This document shows positions 21,339-36,000 of a stretch of DNA of 64,000 nt, one piece after another (positions within the stretch are counted from its first letter, which is position 1; every line of letters begins with the position of its first letter). The notes beneath the pieces were generated by a model. That model worked only from the letters and a program-made list of their open reading frames with translations, ran no database searches and was not told where the DNA came from. The DNA comes from Diospyros lotus. Lineage: Eukaryota; Streptophyta; Magnoliopsida; Ericales; Ebenaceae. The translations under genes and the position numbers were made by a program. The stretch is from assembly GCF_014633365.1 (NCBI RefSeq), contig NC_068340.1, positions 34,856,328 through 34,920,327 of the forward strand. Reading direction: 5' to 3'.

Positions 21339-24010
21339 CTTTGCCTAACATAAACAAAATAAGAAGGAGGCATGTGAACCCCACCCCACCCCCTTGTATG
21401 CCAGCATCGAACAAATCTGATGCAGGCAACATAATAGATCTCTACCTGTAGGGATTCCAATTCACTCCTCTTTTCATCTAAGACAAATACCTCCTTAAAG
21501 TCCTCAATAATGCACAAAGGTAACTTATACATTAATTTTTTTCCAACATTTGATTTCATAACTCAAATATTAGTTGCTTTAACCTTTTAACATACCAAGT
21601 TAAAACATTCATATCAGACATCCACAACTCCCATCAACAAGAACCTTGCTTCTCTTTTGTTTTCGACCTCAACGATATCTCTTATCATTAGGGCCTCCCA
21701 AATACATCCTCGTTATCCCTATCTTCAATATCCAACCCACACCCCCCCAATTTTAACATCACCTTTACTTTTTTTCTTTGAGATGACTTCATCTCTTTGT
21801 CATTTTATTTTTATCTTTAAGACAATCTAGATCTAGGCTTTCCAAAATAACTTTATTTTCATTACTAATTTCTTCTTTAGAGATGGAATTGTCAATAACC
21901 AAACCAAATTGATTGTGCACTAAAAAAGTTGGCTTTATCTTCTTTTCTTTTTTTTTTTAGACAAAGTAAATAATAACCTTTTATTTTTTCTAGCATTTGG
22001 TTTCTTATCCTTAGTAGTTTTTATTTTCAAGACAAGACTTATATTAGCTAGTAAATCCATCAGTCGGCTAGTTGACTCCTTCAAAGTCTTTTCTATTCCA
22101 CCGTCTTCCTCCCAGATTACTCAACTTCTTTCTTCTTTGTTCTAACTTCAATTTTTTGCAACCTTTCATGCTTTTTCTCTTTTGTGAATTGAGAATGAAT
22201 CTTAAGTAACAACAATAAAATATAATAGACAAGGCCTGTTTGATTGGCCACATTTTTCATGAAAAATGGCCATTCTTCACCAAAATTCTAGGTTTTGATA
22301 TGTTTGATTATCCAAATTTTTCATAAAATTGATTTCCATCTTTTTGTCACGTGATGGCTAAATTCCACTTTTGTTAGAAAACAAATTATAAATAGGGGTT
22401 GGAAAATTTTTTCCAGACAATTGAAAATAGACGGCCAATAGAAGGCGAGAGAGAGAGACTCATTGAAACTTGGCAGATTGAGCAACGGTGGCAAGATTGA
22501 CGGTGGGGGGAGGGAGGGATGGTGGGAGTGGTGGCAAAGAAAGGGAGGGAGGCCTAGAGCGACGGTGTTGAGAGGCAATGATGGTGCAACGACGTTGGCG
22601 GTGAGGGTTGACGGTGGTGCAGCGACAGACACGACGAGAGAGAGAGAGAGAAAGAAAGAAGGTGAGAGACAGAAACGGTGGTGATAGGTGTGGCGGGAGA
22701 AGTAAAGAGAGAAAGTGAAGAAATGTGAGAAATTGAATACTCTCATACAAAATAATTGTACCAAACACTAAAAAGTTGAAAAAATACAACAATTTATAGG
22801 TAAAAAATTAAGTCAATTAAATACTTTTAATTGATATTTTTTTATAATTTAATTTTAAAGAATTTAATTGTCTAAAAAATATTTTTTTTTATATAAATTT
22901 CCAATCTACAGCACCTGGAGTTCATTATTTCCAATAGTATTGGTTAAATCTCTATCATCAATATCAATGCATTGACCAGAGTCACTGTTGCCAATTTTGA
23001 ATTTTTGATTGAAAACTTAATTTTTAAATTATCTAGACTAAGCCTGTTGGGACCTAATAAAACTAAATAATTCTATGTTTCTATAATATCAATTTTATAA
23101 AAAAAATTATTATATTCATATATACATATTTTTTTATAATACATAATATTTTTAATTTATTGAATTAATTATCAAAAAATCACTGAATCTTGGCTAGTGT
23201 ATTAAAACTTTAAAAATTATCTATTTCACATTTGAATTTTTAATTTTGTATAAGTTGTACAACACTATTGAAACTTATATATATGATTAATAATATTCTA
23301 TTCATATATTAATTATTTATATTTTTTAAAATTAATCATGAATATAATTGAAAAATAAATTAATAATTAGTATACTAAAAGAATATTAATTAATTATGTA
23401 AGCTTTAATGGCCTTATAGAATTGATGCAAAATAAAAAATTCAAACATAGAATTGACAACTTTTAAAATTTATTATAAACTTGATATATATTAATCAAAT
23501 TTTGATTTTTTTAATAACTAATCCTAATTTTTTTTTTTTTGGTTAACGCATAATCACGAGTTCCCCCACTATTTGATCCCATGATAATAACAGAAAATTT
23601 AAATTAGAGGACTCAGCGACCAGTTAAATTCCTAACCCCACCGTAAACGTGAGGATAGCTAGCGATTTTCAACTTTCAAAATCGTTTTGACTGTTGAGTT
23701 TTTTCCTTAACCAGAATTATTAGAATTCAAATAACATCATCCCATAATATACTTCCTTTGCGAGCGGACCTATACCGAGGGCAAGTAACCTAATTTATAT
23801 ATACCAAACCGTGCCAAATTACCAATGACAAATTGAGCTTATCTGTAGAAACAAACTATATTTGTATGGGATACAATATGTATATGCATGCCCTAATTGA
23901 CAAGAAAAGAACAAGATTGGACTGGCTTTTGTGCAGGGAAGAAGGGGATTCGGCAAAGAAACGGGTATATAGGGAGAGAAAGGGCGGCTGGATTGCTTGT
24001 TAGGTCGAGA
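21339..24010. other. Intergenic with a possible MITE, no gene seen
   Basis: A candidate inverted-repeat element lies at about 22231-22760: left ggcctgtttgattgg, right end accaaacac, purine-rich core gagagagaga with ggcggtgagggttgacggtgg words. Its boundaries and target duplication are unresolved. The rest is AT-rich. The stretch 23700-24010 is the likely RPN8 promoter and leader. Confidence 0.35.
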
Positions 24011-27000
24011 ATGGACGTAATCAAGACGCAGCAAATAGCTGGCCGCTCGATCGAGAAGGTGATAGTTCATCCTCTGGTGCTTCTGAGCATCGTCGATCAC
24101 TACAACAGAGTCGCCCGCGACACCAAGAAACGGGTCGTCGGAGTCTTGCTCGGCAGTTCATTCCGAGGCACCGTTGACGTCACCAACAGCTATGCAGGTT
24201 CTCTTCTCTATCTATGCCTCTCAAACCTCGCTTCCATTCCAAGGGTTTTCATTCTATGCTGAACCGTGATCTAGAATTTCCAACTTTTTTTTTAGTGATT
24301 TACGCTTTCGCGTTGTTAAATTAGGTATACGTGATTTCAAATATTCTGGACAATGTCGTGCAAGTTTGCGCTGTTGGATGCGAATTGAGCAAGTATAAAC
24401 GAAAAGAAAAGCTAAACCTGAAAGAAGTTTGACATAAATCGACATTTATAGATAGGTTTTATTAATTCATTCATTGTAACGCTTGGCAAGTGAAAGAGTT
24501 GGAAAATGTGGAAGTCTGTCCAATTATCTTAGAAACTAAGGAGTTTGTCTTTCAAAAGAGTTGGACAGGAATATCCCAGGTTTTTGAACACATATCTTAA
24601 GATGAATGGAAAATATTAACGTACATGCATGATTATCCAGTACTACATTCGGAGAGATAAAAGCCAAAAAATATTGTTGCGACTGAAAATTTTAAAAATT
24701 CTCACAGGGTAATGATGTTACCATGTGGGAAAGATTTAGTTTTAGGCTGCATTTGCTTCTTCTATAAAAATAGTGGGATAAGATTTATAGCCATGTGCCT
24801 GACATATTGTGCCTTTGCTTGTTCGTGAGGGCTCCCATGCCATATTGGATCTTTTAACAGGAACAACCACTAATCTCAATGAAGACATAGACTAAAAGAT
24901 GCATGACTTGAATAAGAGATGCATGACTTTTCTCTGGTTGTGAGAATAGAAGTAATTTGTTTTTTCCATTCCATCTCAAGTGAAGTGCATAAAAGACAAA
25001 GACTAAAAGGTGTTAGAAAATGAGAAGGGAATCAGGGAGAGATAGAGTGAATATTTCTTCAAGCTATTTAATGAATATGGAGAAACGAATATCGTGTTGG
25101 GACATCCCACTAATCTCAATGAAGATAGAGTCACAACCTAGGGCTTTCCTAGGGTTTGGATGGAAAATTGAGAAGAGTATGGGGAAGAATTCGACATAAA
25201 TGGAGGGAGATAGCAAGAATAGAAGCAGAACAGAGGAGATCGAGAGGGGAACAGAGAATTGGGAGGGAAATTAGAGAGAATTTGAGATGGAAAATTGGAA
25301 TTCAATTCCTTCAACAACATGACTAATTCTCTAGGTTACAACGTACTTATAAGCTTTCTTGGTAAAGGTACAAACTATCAAGCAGTAATGTGCAACCACT
25401 AACTAATACATGGAATAGCTTATTCCTAATCTACCCTTGGGGTCATGACAATCCCCTTTTCTTGAGAGATTTCTTGTCCCCAAGAAACTTATTACAATCG
25501 AGCCATTGTTTCTTCATCCAATGCCCATCTTCACCATCTAGTTTCTTCTTCTCTTTTTCTTGTTCTTATCTCTTATTTTCCTTTTCTTTTTCCTCAACAA
25601 TAACAATACTATGATTTGCTGCAACATCAAGTCTAGCCATCCACCTCTTCCCTATTGCAATTGAAAATAGTTCCAATTGATCTGTCATTCCTGCAACCAT
25701 ATCATTTCCAATTGTAGAAAGGAATTCAAACTTTTCTGCAGGCCGAAATCTGATTTGACGCTACAGCTCTCCAACTGAAATATGAATAATCAAGACAGTA
25801 AGAGTCTTGTTCCTGACATCATCTTTTTCTTCCTAGTTGCAGGTGTACACCGAAGGCTCACTTTCAACAGATTTTTCCTCTAGCGGAACCTCAATAACTT
25901 CTTCAGCAATTATCAATCCTTTCTTATCATCTTGAATTGTCTAATCCAATTCAGGTTTTTCCTCATTCCTTGCAATTGCCATTCCTATTCTCAGGACCTC
26001 ATCAGCCTCATACCTCTCATCAGCTGCATGAACAATATCTTCCTCGCAATCCCCCTCTTCCAATGCTACTTCATCAGCTTCTTGCCCTACTTGATTAGCA
26101 GCCTTAGAAGCTCCTTCGATCTGTTGGCTGCTCTTAAGATAACTTTTAGGCGGCCCCTTGAGGTTGTGACAGATAGGAACTATATGTTCAATTGACGCAT
26201 TTGTCCAAAACGGGTGAAGGAAACCATGAAAAAAAATAAATGGTGCAGCAGTTGGATGGAATAATTTTCTAACATAAGAATGAAATTATGAAAATGCATC
26301 AGAGAAACTATTCAACTTGATCTTTATCAAAATGGTAGTTGACGAGCTGAGAAATAACAATAAAATGCCCATTCACTAGAACAAAAAGATGTTAAGAGTT
26401 TGTGAAAATTATAGAAGGATCAAGTTAACGAGCCTTACTATAAAGCTTTAGGAGAGGATGATTTAGCAAAAGGTTAAAGAGAGTAACCAAGGTCTTTGGA
26501 AACCAATTTGGTTTCATGCCTAACAGGCTGATAATGGAAGATTTATGCTTGTTGAGGTGTTTGATGGAAAGTTTATAGATAAATAGAAGGATTTAAATGT
26601 GATGTTTATATATTTGGAAAAAGCCTGTGACAAAGTCTCTATAAAAACTTGTGGGGAGTTTTAAAGCAAAAGGGAGTTTGGGTTGCTTATATATTGGTGA
26701 TTAAAGACGTGTTACAAGATAGAAGTGTTTGTTAGAACTTGTAGAGGAGATATTGAGGCTTTTTTTTTTAAAATTTCAATTGAATTATGTCAAAGCTGCA
26801 CTAAGCTCTTATTTTACTTCAATAATGGATAAGAAGTACATTTAAAAAAGAGATATCTTGCTGTTTTTTTATTTGTAGATGACATTTTTTTAGTGGATGA
26901 GATAAGAAGGCATAAATACTAACCTTGAATCATGGGGTGACGCCTTATAGTTCTAGGTCTCAAGTTGAATAGGTCTAAAACCGTTTACACATAATAAGTG

Positions 27001-30000
27001 TAGTAAAAATAGAATTATGGCGAGACTGGAACATCAAGTTATTCCAAGTTCCAACTCAAACCAATTGTTCAAAAAGATGGGGATATTCTTGAGAATATTA
27101 CTCACATGTCAAGGCATGATGGTTAAAGTGGCAAAGTGTTTCTAGCATTTTAGAAGATTGTAAAATCCCTTTAAGGCTAATAGAGAAGTTTTTATCAGAT
27201 CATATGGTTTTAAGACTAGTTCTTTTGTATGGTATGGAATATTAGATAGTATAAGCATCAGCATGTGCAAAATGTGAGTGAAACTGAAATAAGAATATTA
27301 TAGTGGACGCCTTGCTATACAAGAAAAGATAGAATAAACAACGGGATTATCTATAATAAGGTTGGGGTGGCCTGTAGTGGAAATAAGATGCCTGAAATGC
27401 TTTTTAAGATGATTTGGATATATAAGAAGCTCGATAGATGTACTTCTGAAGATGATGGATGAAATAGAAGAAAAATTTGTTGCAAAAGAGATAGAGAAAG
27501 ATCAAAAAACTTGGTGGGAAACTCTTAAAAATATAGTTATGGATGGGCTAATTGGTTAGTTAGAATTTATGTAGTTGACCCTACCTAGCGGGATTAAGGC
27601 TTCTCTTGTTGCTGTCACCATTTTTTTTTTTTCTATCTTTTGCTTTGAATTTGTATAGGAATAACTGGTTTCCTGGCTGAATACCTCAACTAAAAAGTTC
27701 TTTATTCCACCTTATGCCTTTTAATTATATGCTGTCTGTACTTGATCTGTTGTTTTCTAGACAACATGCGTTTATTACATGTCTTCTTATGTTTTTGACA
27801 TATCATATGCAGTACCATTTGAAGAAGATGACAAGGACCCAAGCATCTGGTTTCTTGACCACAATTACCATGAATCAATGTTTTCCATGTACAGGAGAAT
27901 AAATGGTATAATTTCTATTATGTTACACTGTATTCCTTCGTCCTATAGTACTCTCTCTCTCGTTTTTCTTTTATTTCATTATCATTTTTTATTCATAAGC
28001 TGATATATCTTTTCTATGTGCTTGAATTAACTTGTAACATTTTCAGCTAAGGAGCATGTTGTGGGGTGGTATAGCACTGGCCCAAAGCTACGGGAAAATG
28101 ACCTTAATATTCATGGGCTGTTTAACGAGTAAGATTATGTACTATTTGTACCTGAAATAAAGGTTACTTAGGCTACTATGGGAACTTTGATTTGTTTATC
28201 ATTTTTTGTACTGTGTTAATGTTGCTGTACTCTAATTTTTTAGCAAGGGCAAGCTTGGTAGTAACTGTAAGGTTTATTTGCAACTGGAAGGTCATGGGTT
28301 TAGGTTGTGGAAACGGCCTCTTCATGAAAAAGTAAGGAGAAGGCTGCTTGTAAATATGACTCTCAAACTGAGGTAAAAGGGCAAGCTTTGGTAGTGACTG
28401 TAAGGTTTATTTGCAGCTGGAAGGCCATGGGTTTAGGTTGTGCAAACAGCCTCTTCGTGAGAAAGTAAGGAGAAGGCTGCTTATATGATTCTCAACTGAG
28501 TGTGGGAGCCTTATGCATTGGGGACACCCTTTTAACTCTAGCTTCCCATTTCCTTTTGAAAAGGTTTGTTATTCAAGGGGAAAAATGCTTTATTTTAGTA
28601 GCATTTGATCTAATCCAAATGCCTGGTTGGCCTGGTGGATAGAAGGGCTTACCAAAGAAAGATATATGAAGAGTGATTCCTCCTGATCAAAGTTTGGAAG
28701 TCATCATTGTTGCAAGGGTAATGTCTCATGAGGATTTGGCTAATAAATTTATGACTAGAAAAGAAAGGAAGTGAAGGAAACAAGAAACAGTAACTTGAAA
28801 TATGTTATGTTCACATTTCAAGTTTATTATTTGCCATAATTCTCATAGTGACGGCTAAACATTAACGGAAGCTGTTATAGCCAAAATTAAAGAGTAACTG
28901 CTAAAAGGTCCATTTTAGCCCACTTAACTCATGTACATGGGAGTGGCAAATCACCAGGTGCATGGTACCATCATAGGTCACTAACTAGGTTTTAATTTTA
29001 ACATGGCCATTATCTTACTAAGCTTTGGCTTATTATCTTAACAAAGGAAATTGGAACACCAATGTTATGGTGGATTGGATTTGGATACAATACAGTTCAT
29101 GGTTTGTTTTCATGCACGGATTCATCTCAAGGTAAAATGGAATAATGGATGCTTTTTCTATGTGGATATATTTCCATCTCCTAACTGTATATTTTTCTTT
29201 CTTGTTTCCTTGCTTGTTGAGAGGAAAATTACTTGTTGGGAGTCATTTCTTTTACTTCTCTTTTCATTTTGTGCAACGTAATTGAAAAAGAACTGAATGA
29301 CTTTAATTGATTCACCCTAATTGGATGTACACAAGGAGATCCCTTTATAGAGGAGAAAGAGTACATAAAAGGAAACCTACTTTAAGGAAACCTACCATCT
29401 ACACAAAATTTACAACATATGGAAAGATATTTATTTACAAACTATAGAAAGTTTCCTAAGTCTGGAATAGGAAAGATCCTATTCCAGATTAGGAAGTTAT
29501 TAGCAGCTATTGCATAGCTGTAAATCTGCACACAATCACGCCTCCTCTTTCCATATTAACAGTTATTGCATAGCTGTATATCTTGCACACAATAACTCCT
29601 CTTCTTTCCATCTATCACCTTTCCTTTCTAACCTTCTTATCTCGTCCAACAGTAATCTATAACAACGCTGTTATAACCAGTTAATGCTAGCACAATATCA
29701 ATTTATGGATTGTGTCAGACTGTAAAGAGCATAGTTTATTGTTGTTTCATCTCTATATATACACATTTAGGGGTATCAAAATCATACATTTTGTATAAAG
29801 TTCCCAGGAAGGGTGCTGCTGAATATATAATTGCGGAGGATGTTAGCTAGCACTTATGATATGCTTTAGTCCATAATGACATGCAGTCAGCTAGGGCAAA
29901 TTACAAACTTAACCCAATGATACATCAATAAGATATTGATAGTTTCGAAAGTTATTCTCCTCCTTGAGTTGTGCTTGGAGAGAATCTCTCTCTCTCTCAA

Positions 30001-33000
30001 GCTGGTCATGTATATGTTTCAGTTGCATGCCATTTTCTGAATTCTATCCTTGGGTTGCCAAGGGAAGCAGCTTCCTTAACTTTTCTAATATTTCAATTAT
30101 TTTCATTGTATGCCGTATAATAGCTCCCTGCCAGCAATTTGAATTTTCTGCTTTACATTTAGCATTCATTCTGTTGTCCATATTATCTTTTACAGGCTTT
30201 CATGCATTTCTGATGAACTTTTATTGGTTATGGAATTGCAGTTATGTTCCCAATCCTGTCTTGGTCATAATTGATGTCCAGCCTAAGGAGATGGGAATTC
30301 CAACTAAAGCTTACTATGCTGTTGAGGAAGTTAAAGAGGTGAGAAGACAGTTTTCTCCAACCACACATTTTCATTGCTTAGTGATGTTCTGTGGTAGTTG
30401 CTATTAGATGATTGGATTTATTAAGATGCCTTGATGGCTAAAGCCAATTGTCAGCAGAAGGCCTCCCTGTCTGCTACAAAGCTGATCTAACAGTTGGATA
30501 TGCTTGCAGAATGCCACTCAAAAGAGCCAGAAGGTATTTGTGCATGTACCTTCTGAAATTGCTGCTCATGAAGTTGAGGAAATTGGTATGGGACATAAAA
30601 CTAGAAAACTGAAATAGTTGCTATGCTATTCTCTTTCTTTCTTTCCTTTGCATCTGCATCTTTATTGTTGTTTTTAGTTCCTCTAATTTCTTTCTATCTT
30701 CTAAATAAGACACTTGATTTGCATGTCTTTAGACACTCACTTCTTTGTTTATTAGGAGTGGAGCACTTGCTAAGGGATGTGAAGGATACAACCATTAGTA
30801 CTCTTGCAACAGAGGTTTCCTTTATTTACTGTGGTTTGATTTTTGTTACTTGCAATGTTCATTTTTGGCAGATATCTAAATCTAATTGCAGAAATAGTTG
30901 TCATGGGAAGAAATTAAGCACAATGGAATCTAAATCAATTCATTCGACAAGAAAAAAAAGAAGTAGATGAAACATGAAAAGCTTATTCTCATTTTTATGG
31001 TGCAGGTGACTGGGAAACTTGCAGCACTGAAGGGGTTGGATGCACGACTTAAAGAAATACGTAGTTATCTTGACCTTGTAATTAGTGGAAAGCTTCCATT
31101 GAATCACGAGATTTTGTGCCATTTACAGGTACCTTCTCTGCTTGTCTTTTATGGTTGAATCATGTAGTTGTTCTTAGCATCTTGTTAAGTTATAGGGACA
31201 ATTGCACATGGTACCCCTGAGGTTTAAGATAATTGCAAGGATTACTTCCCCGAGGTTTGAGAAAATACAGTGAGCATCCATGAGGTTTAAAGTTATGTTG
31301 CAATTTCTCCCCTGCTGCTGTTAATTAACTGCAGTTAAATATTCATAAATGACCCAAATGCCTTGATATCTAAAAACTTATCTCTCTCTCTCTCCCATCG
31401 TTGCCGGTACACCTGCTCTCTTCTGACGTGCTCTTCTTCTTCTTCTCTTACGACCGAATCGCCTTTGCTCTCACCACTGCATGTGCAATGACTGCCACCA
31501 TGTCCATCACCACTATTGCCCTTGCTCTTGTTTGGCTTGAGGTAGTTCTTTTTCTTCTCTCTCTCTTTCTCTCTCTGTCTAAAATTAAAAGATTTGAAAC
31601 CAGATGCAGAGGTAGGGTTCGATCAAAACCTCTTCAAACTCATTTGGGTTCAAATGCAAAGGGTTTAATTGAACCCTCTGCATCTGGGTTTGGTTCAAAC
31701 CCTGATGAGCACTCTCTCTCTCTCTTCATCTGGGTTTGAATCGAACCCAGATTCAAAGGTACGATTGAACCCTAATCTGAAACCCAAAGAAGCCCTCTCC
31801 CTTTCATCTAGGTTTATTGTAGATGTTAAGGATGAACCCAGATGGGTTCATTGCTAGCATCGGTGATGAACAGTGATGAACCTAGTGGGTTCATTGTTTT
31901 TCTTTTTGTTTTTTATTTTTCTAAAACCGGAGGAGAGAGAATGGAGGGTAAATTGGTCATTTTATCCCTTTGTTTAACAGTAGGGGAGGAGGCTATTGCT
32001 ATTTCTGAAACATGAGGGGTGTTCTTGCAATTATGTCAAACCTTGGGGGTGGTTATTTCAATTTACCCTAATTAATGACAAATGGAAAGGGCTGGAGAAA
32101 TGATAAGAGGAAGGGGAAAAAAGGAGAAAAGAGAACAATAGGGAGACCGCAGAATGAGATAGAACAGATATTATAGCTGAAACTGCTAAATGGAATGAGG
32201 ATGAGAAAAATGAAGACAAGGAGATTGAGTGAGATGAGAAATATAAGGGAAGGAGAGTTGAGTAGAGAAGGAAGAAAAAGCTGGAAGCTGGAAGCTGGAA
32301 CAAAACAAAAATAGGATAAATAGTCAAATTCTGGTTGAACTAGAATTCCAAAGTGAATTAAATCCTAAAAATATTCTAAATCTTGGTCTCCTGGTCTCCA
32401 CTAATATGAGATTTTTACCATGTTTTGAGGGAAAAAAAGATATTTATCTTGATTAGTTTGTTCTCTATAAATGTTGTTCTTGTGGCTACTGAAGCTTAAG
32501 ATTACCTCTTTGAATGATGTAAATGTAAGTCACATGAAGCATGATTAAGGTGAAGTTCTTTTTTTTCTTGGGCTAATGTAAAGAAAGAGGTGGGGTGACT
32601 AGTGTAGGGCGTGACTATAAGAGACCTTTCTCGCTATATAATGTTCATTGTTCAGTTTGAGTCATAGCTATAGCCTGTGAAGGCGAGCTCGTCACTCAAG
32701 CCCCATCAGAGTGCACAACATGGGCTCTTATGCTAGTCCTGTATGGTTAGGTCTACTACCACATGCATGTTTGTGTTTGAAGATACTATGATTCGATCTC
32801 CTGACCACTAGCAATGAGAGGTGCCTCCCCAAGTGGTGGGCTACCACCATGGTGGTAAAGGAGTTAAATTTTGAATATATAATTTTTATTAAAATTAACT
32901 CAAATGTTTTTTATGTGATTTCAGACAATGACCAAAGTATTTTAATTATGTGCTGTTCCAGTTAGCTCAAAAACAGGAATGTTTCCAAAATGTTTCAGAA

Positions 33001-36000
33001 ACATAAGGAAAACACAAAAGCATTAGAAATTTGTGCAAGTGTTTCAAAACAAAAACCAAAAACTAACAAATGTTATGCAAACTTGATAATTAAATAACTG
33101 GACATGCTTGAAATTACACATTGTTTTAAGGGCACAAGTAATTCATTTGATAAATTAATTTAAACCAGGATCCAGTAGTAAACAATTCAGTCTTATTAAG
33201 GGCAAATTTTATGTCGATTCATATAAAATGAAAGCCATCAAATTATTAGGAATCATAACAATTCACAATATGAATAGTGTAAAAGATTATGTTGTTACTA
33301 AAGTTTATGTTATAAGTTGCTTCTTTTTTCTATTTTCCAGAACAAGAACATTGATAAAGTTTAGTGGAAATTAATAAATATTATATTCTTATACAAAATA
33401 TTTAAATTAGTTAACTAGGAAATGGGTTTTTAAAAAATCTTAGATTCAAGTAATAGTAGAAACAGAGAAAAAGAATGCATCAATTTTAATATTTATGAAA
33501 AGAATGTACTTGTAATATCAAAGTAAGCAGATAGTATATTTAATAGTATCTGTGGTCTTCTTATCTTTCTCCTACGAAGTAAACTTTGGTTTCCTCTAAT
33601 GTTTCACTTTAATAAGAGGTAATAGAAATAAATAGTTAGATATTGTTGATGAGTGTTGAAGCAACTCATTGTTTTGTGAATGTCTCATATAATTTATGTG
33701 AGTTTCAATAAGTTTTGTTGTGTTTCCTTGAAAATCTTAAAATTTCCTTTTTTCACTATTGTTTCCTCTGGGCTCCTTAGATTTGGGAACATTCTGACAG
33801 AAAGTAAACGATGTTTTGTTCCTTGCTTTCAGAATTTTGATATTATTAATTTCCATTTTCATTTTTAACTTTTGAGCCTGGATTTGCATCATTCCTCTAT
33901 TCTACTTTCTGGTGCCTGGGTACATTTTCAGAGTAATTTCATTAGTACTCAAGAAGTATATGAGTCGGGATATGGATGCACACACATACATATACTGACA
34001 TGGGAAACTGCTTGAAAAGAATAAAGATACAAATATTCCAGGGATAGGTCAAATAAATTATACATTTTTTTTAGTTGTGTCGATGAAAATAATATTTATA
34101 AATCATAAAGAATACAACATGATTGAGCATGAAGAGTAAATAAACCCTTAAGTCAAAACAATCATAATCTAATATATTGTTACAATTTAAAAGCACAAAT
34201 AAATATCGAAGTACTACTAACAAGGGGGGAAAAATCAATTCCAATTTCTAAACTTTTTAAATAGACTCAAATTTAACTGTTTGCTATTGGACATTTTGAC
34301 ATGTCTCATGAGACATGCTGCATGGTTTGTCCAATACATATTTTGCCATAATCTCCTATACATGTTGGATATGGATATATCACCATTTTGGAGTGTTCAT
34401 GTGATAGGGTTCAAGCAATTAAGACTTATTTTAAGAGAAAAAGGAATATTAGCAGTAAAAGTGTAATCACAAAATATTCATGTTGTTGATATTGATTATA
34501 CAGGATTCAGATTCGTTTCTCTCTTCCCTTGCTGGTCCTCCTCCTCTTCCTTCTCTTTCCTTGTTCTCTGGTTTTCTTCCTTTCAAATTCTCTTAAGAAT
34601 TTGAGAGCATCCTCTGCATCTAATAGCTACCTGATTTTTGAAGGAAGTAATGTGATAGAAACAATCAAATACAAATTTTCATAAATTTTGGAAAGTTTAA
34701 TCATAATGTTTCCTATTATTTGATGTATATTTTTACGTCCAGGATCTGCCACAAATATGTATATGTGACAACCCATTGTTTTATTTAGAGCTGTATTAAT
34801 TTATCATCAAAATAATTGGCTTCACTATGTTGTGTGCCTGTATTTGTGCGTCTTTGTTTTGCCCCTCCCGTTTATGATACTTTCCATTTTGGAAATGATA
34901 CAGATCTTTTTGCTGAAGCACTGGTCTCTCTCTCTCTCTCTCTCACGTGTGCACACACACGCACACAATGAGGGATGATCTTTATCTCATCTCTCATCAT
35001 CATCATCATCAATTGCACCTTATTCTAACTTGGTTATGATTGGTAGCACAACATTCATAATGTCAATTAATTTCTAAAATCACATTTACAATACAAATCC
35101 ATGCAAAAGAAAAAATGTGGTAAAATTTTATGTTGGATGCCTTCTTGATGTAATTGTCTAGCGAGGGAATGATGAGATAAAGTTCCAACATCATGTTCAT
35201 ATGAAAAAGTTTCATGAGATGGTGGTGAATGAAAATAATAGATATGATTGTGTTCTATCACATGGCTGATATTGTGAAACCAACCTGTACAACATGGAAA
35301 CATGATTTTGTCTCATCTCTAAATCTTTGAATTCTTTTTTTGCAGGATTATGTGATTACTGTTTTTCTAATCTCTGACTTGTCAAAATTTCTTTTTACAG
35401 GATGTGTTCAACCTACTTCCAAATCTCAATGTGGCTGAATTGATTAAAGCTTTTGCAGGTAAAATTCCATGTCTCAAATGGCCATTTGCTTGGGCTATTC
35501 ATGTGGGGTTGAATTTTCAAAGTACCTGCGTTTTCCTTTTCTGAATTTTGGTCTACTACTACCTATGTGCAGTGAAAACAAATGATATGATGCTGGTTAT
35601 TTATCTTTCGTCCCTCATTCGAAGTGTAGTTGCTCTCCATAACTTGATCAACAATAAGGTAAGATCCCAAAATTTGGATCCTGACATGTTGATTTTCTTT
35701 CCTGTTATCTATTTATTTGTTTGGCAGTTGGTATAACAAATTGAATTTGCAGATATTAATATTTGGCCTATCAGTTAATGGATTTTGCTCTGTATATGAA
35801 AGTTATGAGAAATCTGAGCAGTTTCCAATCTTTCTATTGGAAGACCTGTATAGACTTGCTCATATTTGAACTTCCAGCTATTCTGATTAGCTACTGGCAA
35901 GGGATTCAAAAACAAATTCAAATTGATCTTTATTTTCCAATGCAATTATCAGAACAAAAATACAATTCCACTCTAATTCATCCCAACGTTCAAAATTTAT

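Noticed and set aside
22231..22760. Firm MITE call
   Set aside because: Only a short tgtttg-type terminal similarity; no target duplication could be matched.
23897..24010. Upstream in-frame ATG as RPN8 start
   Set aside because: It would add 38 residues absent from the family; MDVIKTQQ at 24011 is the conserved N terminus.
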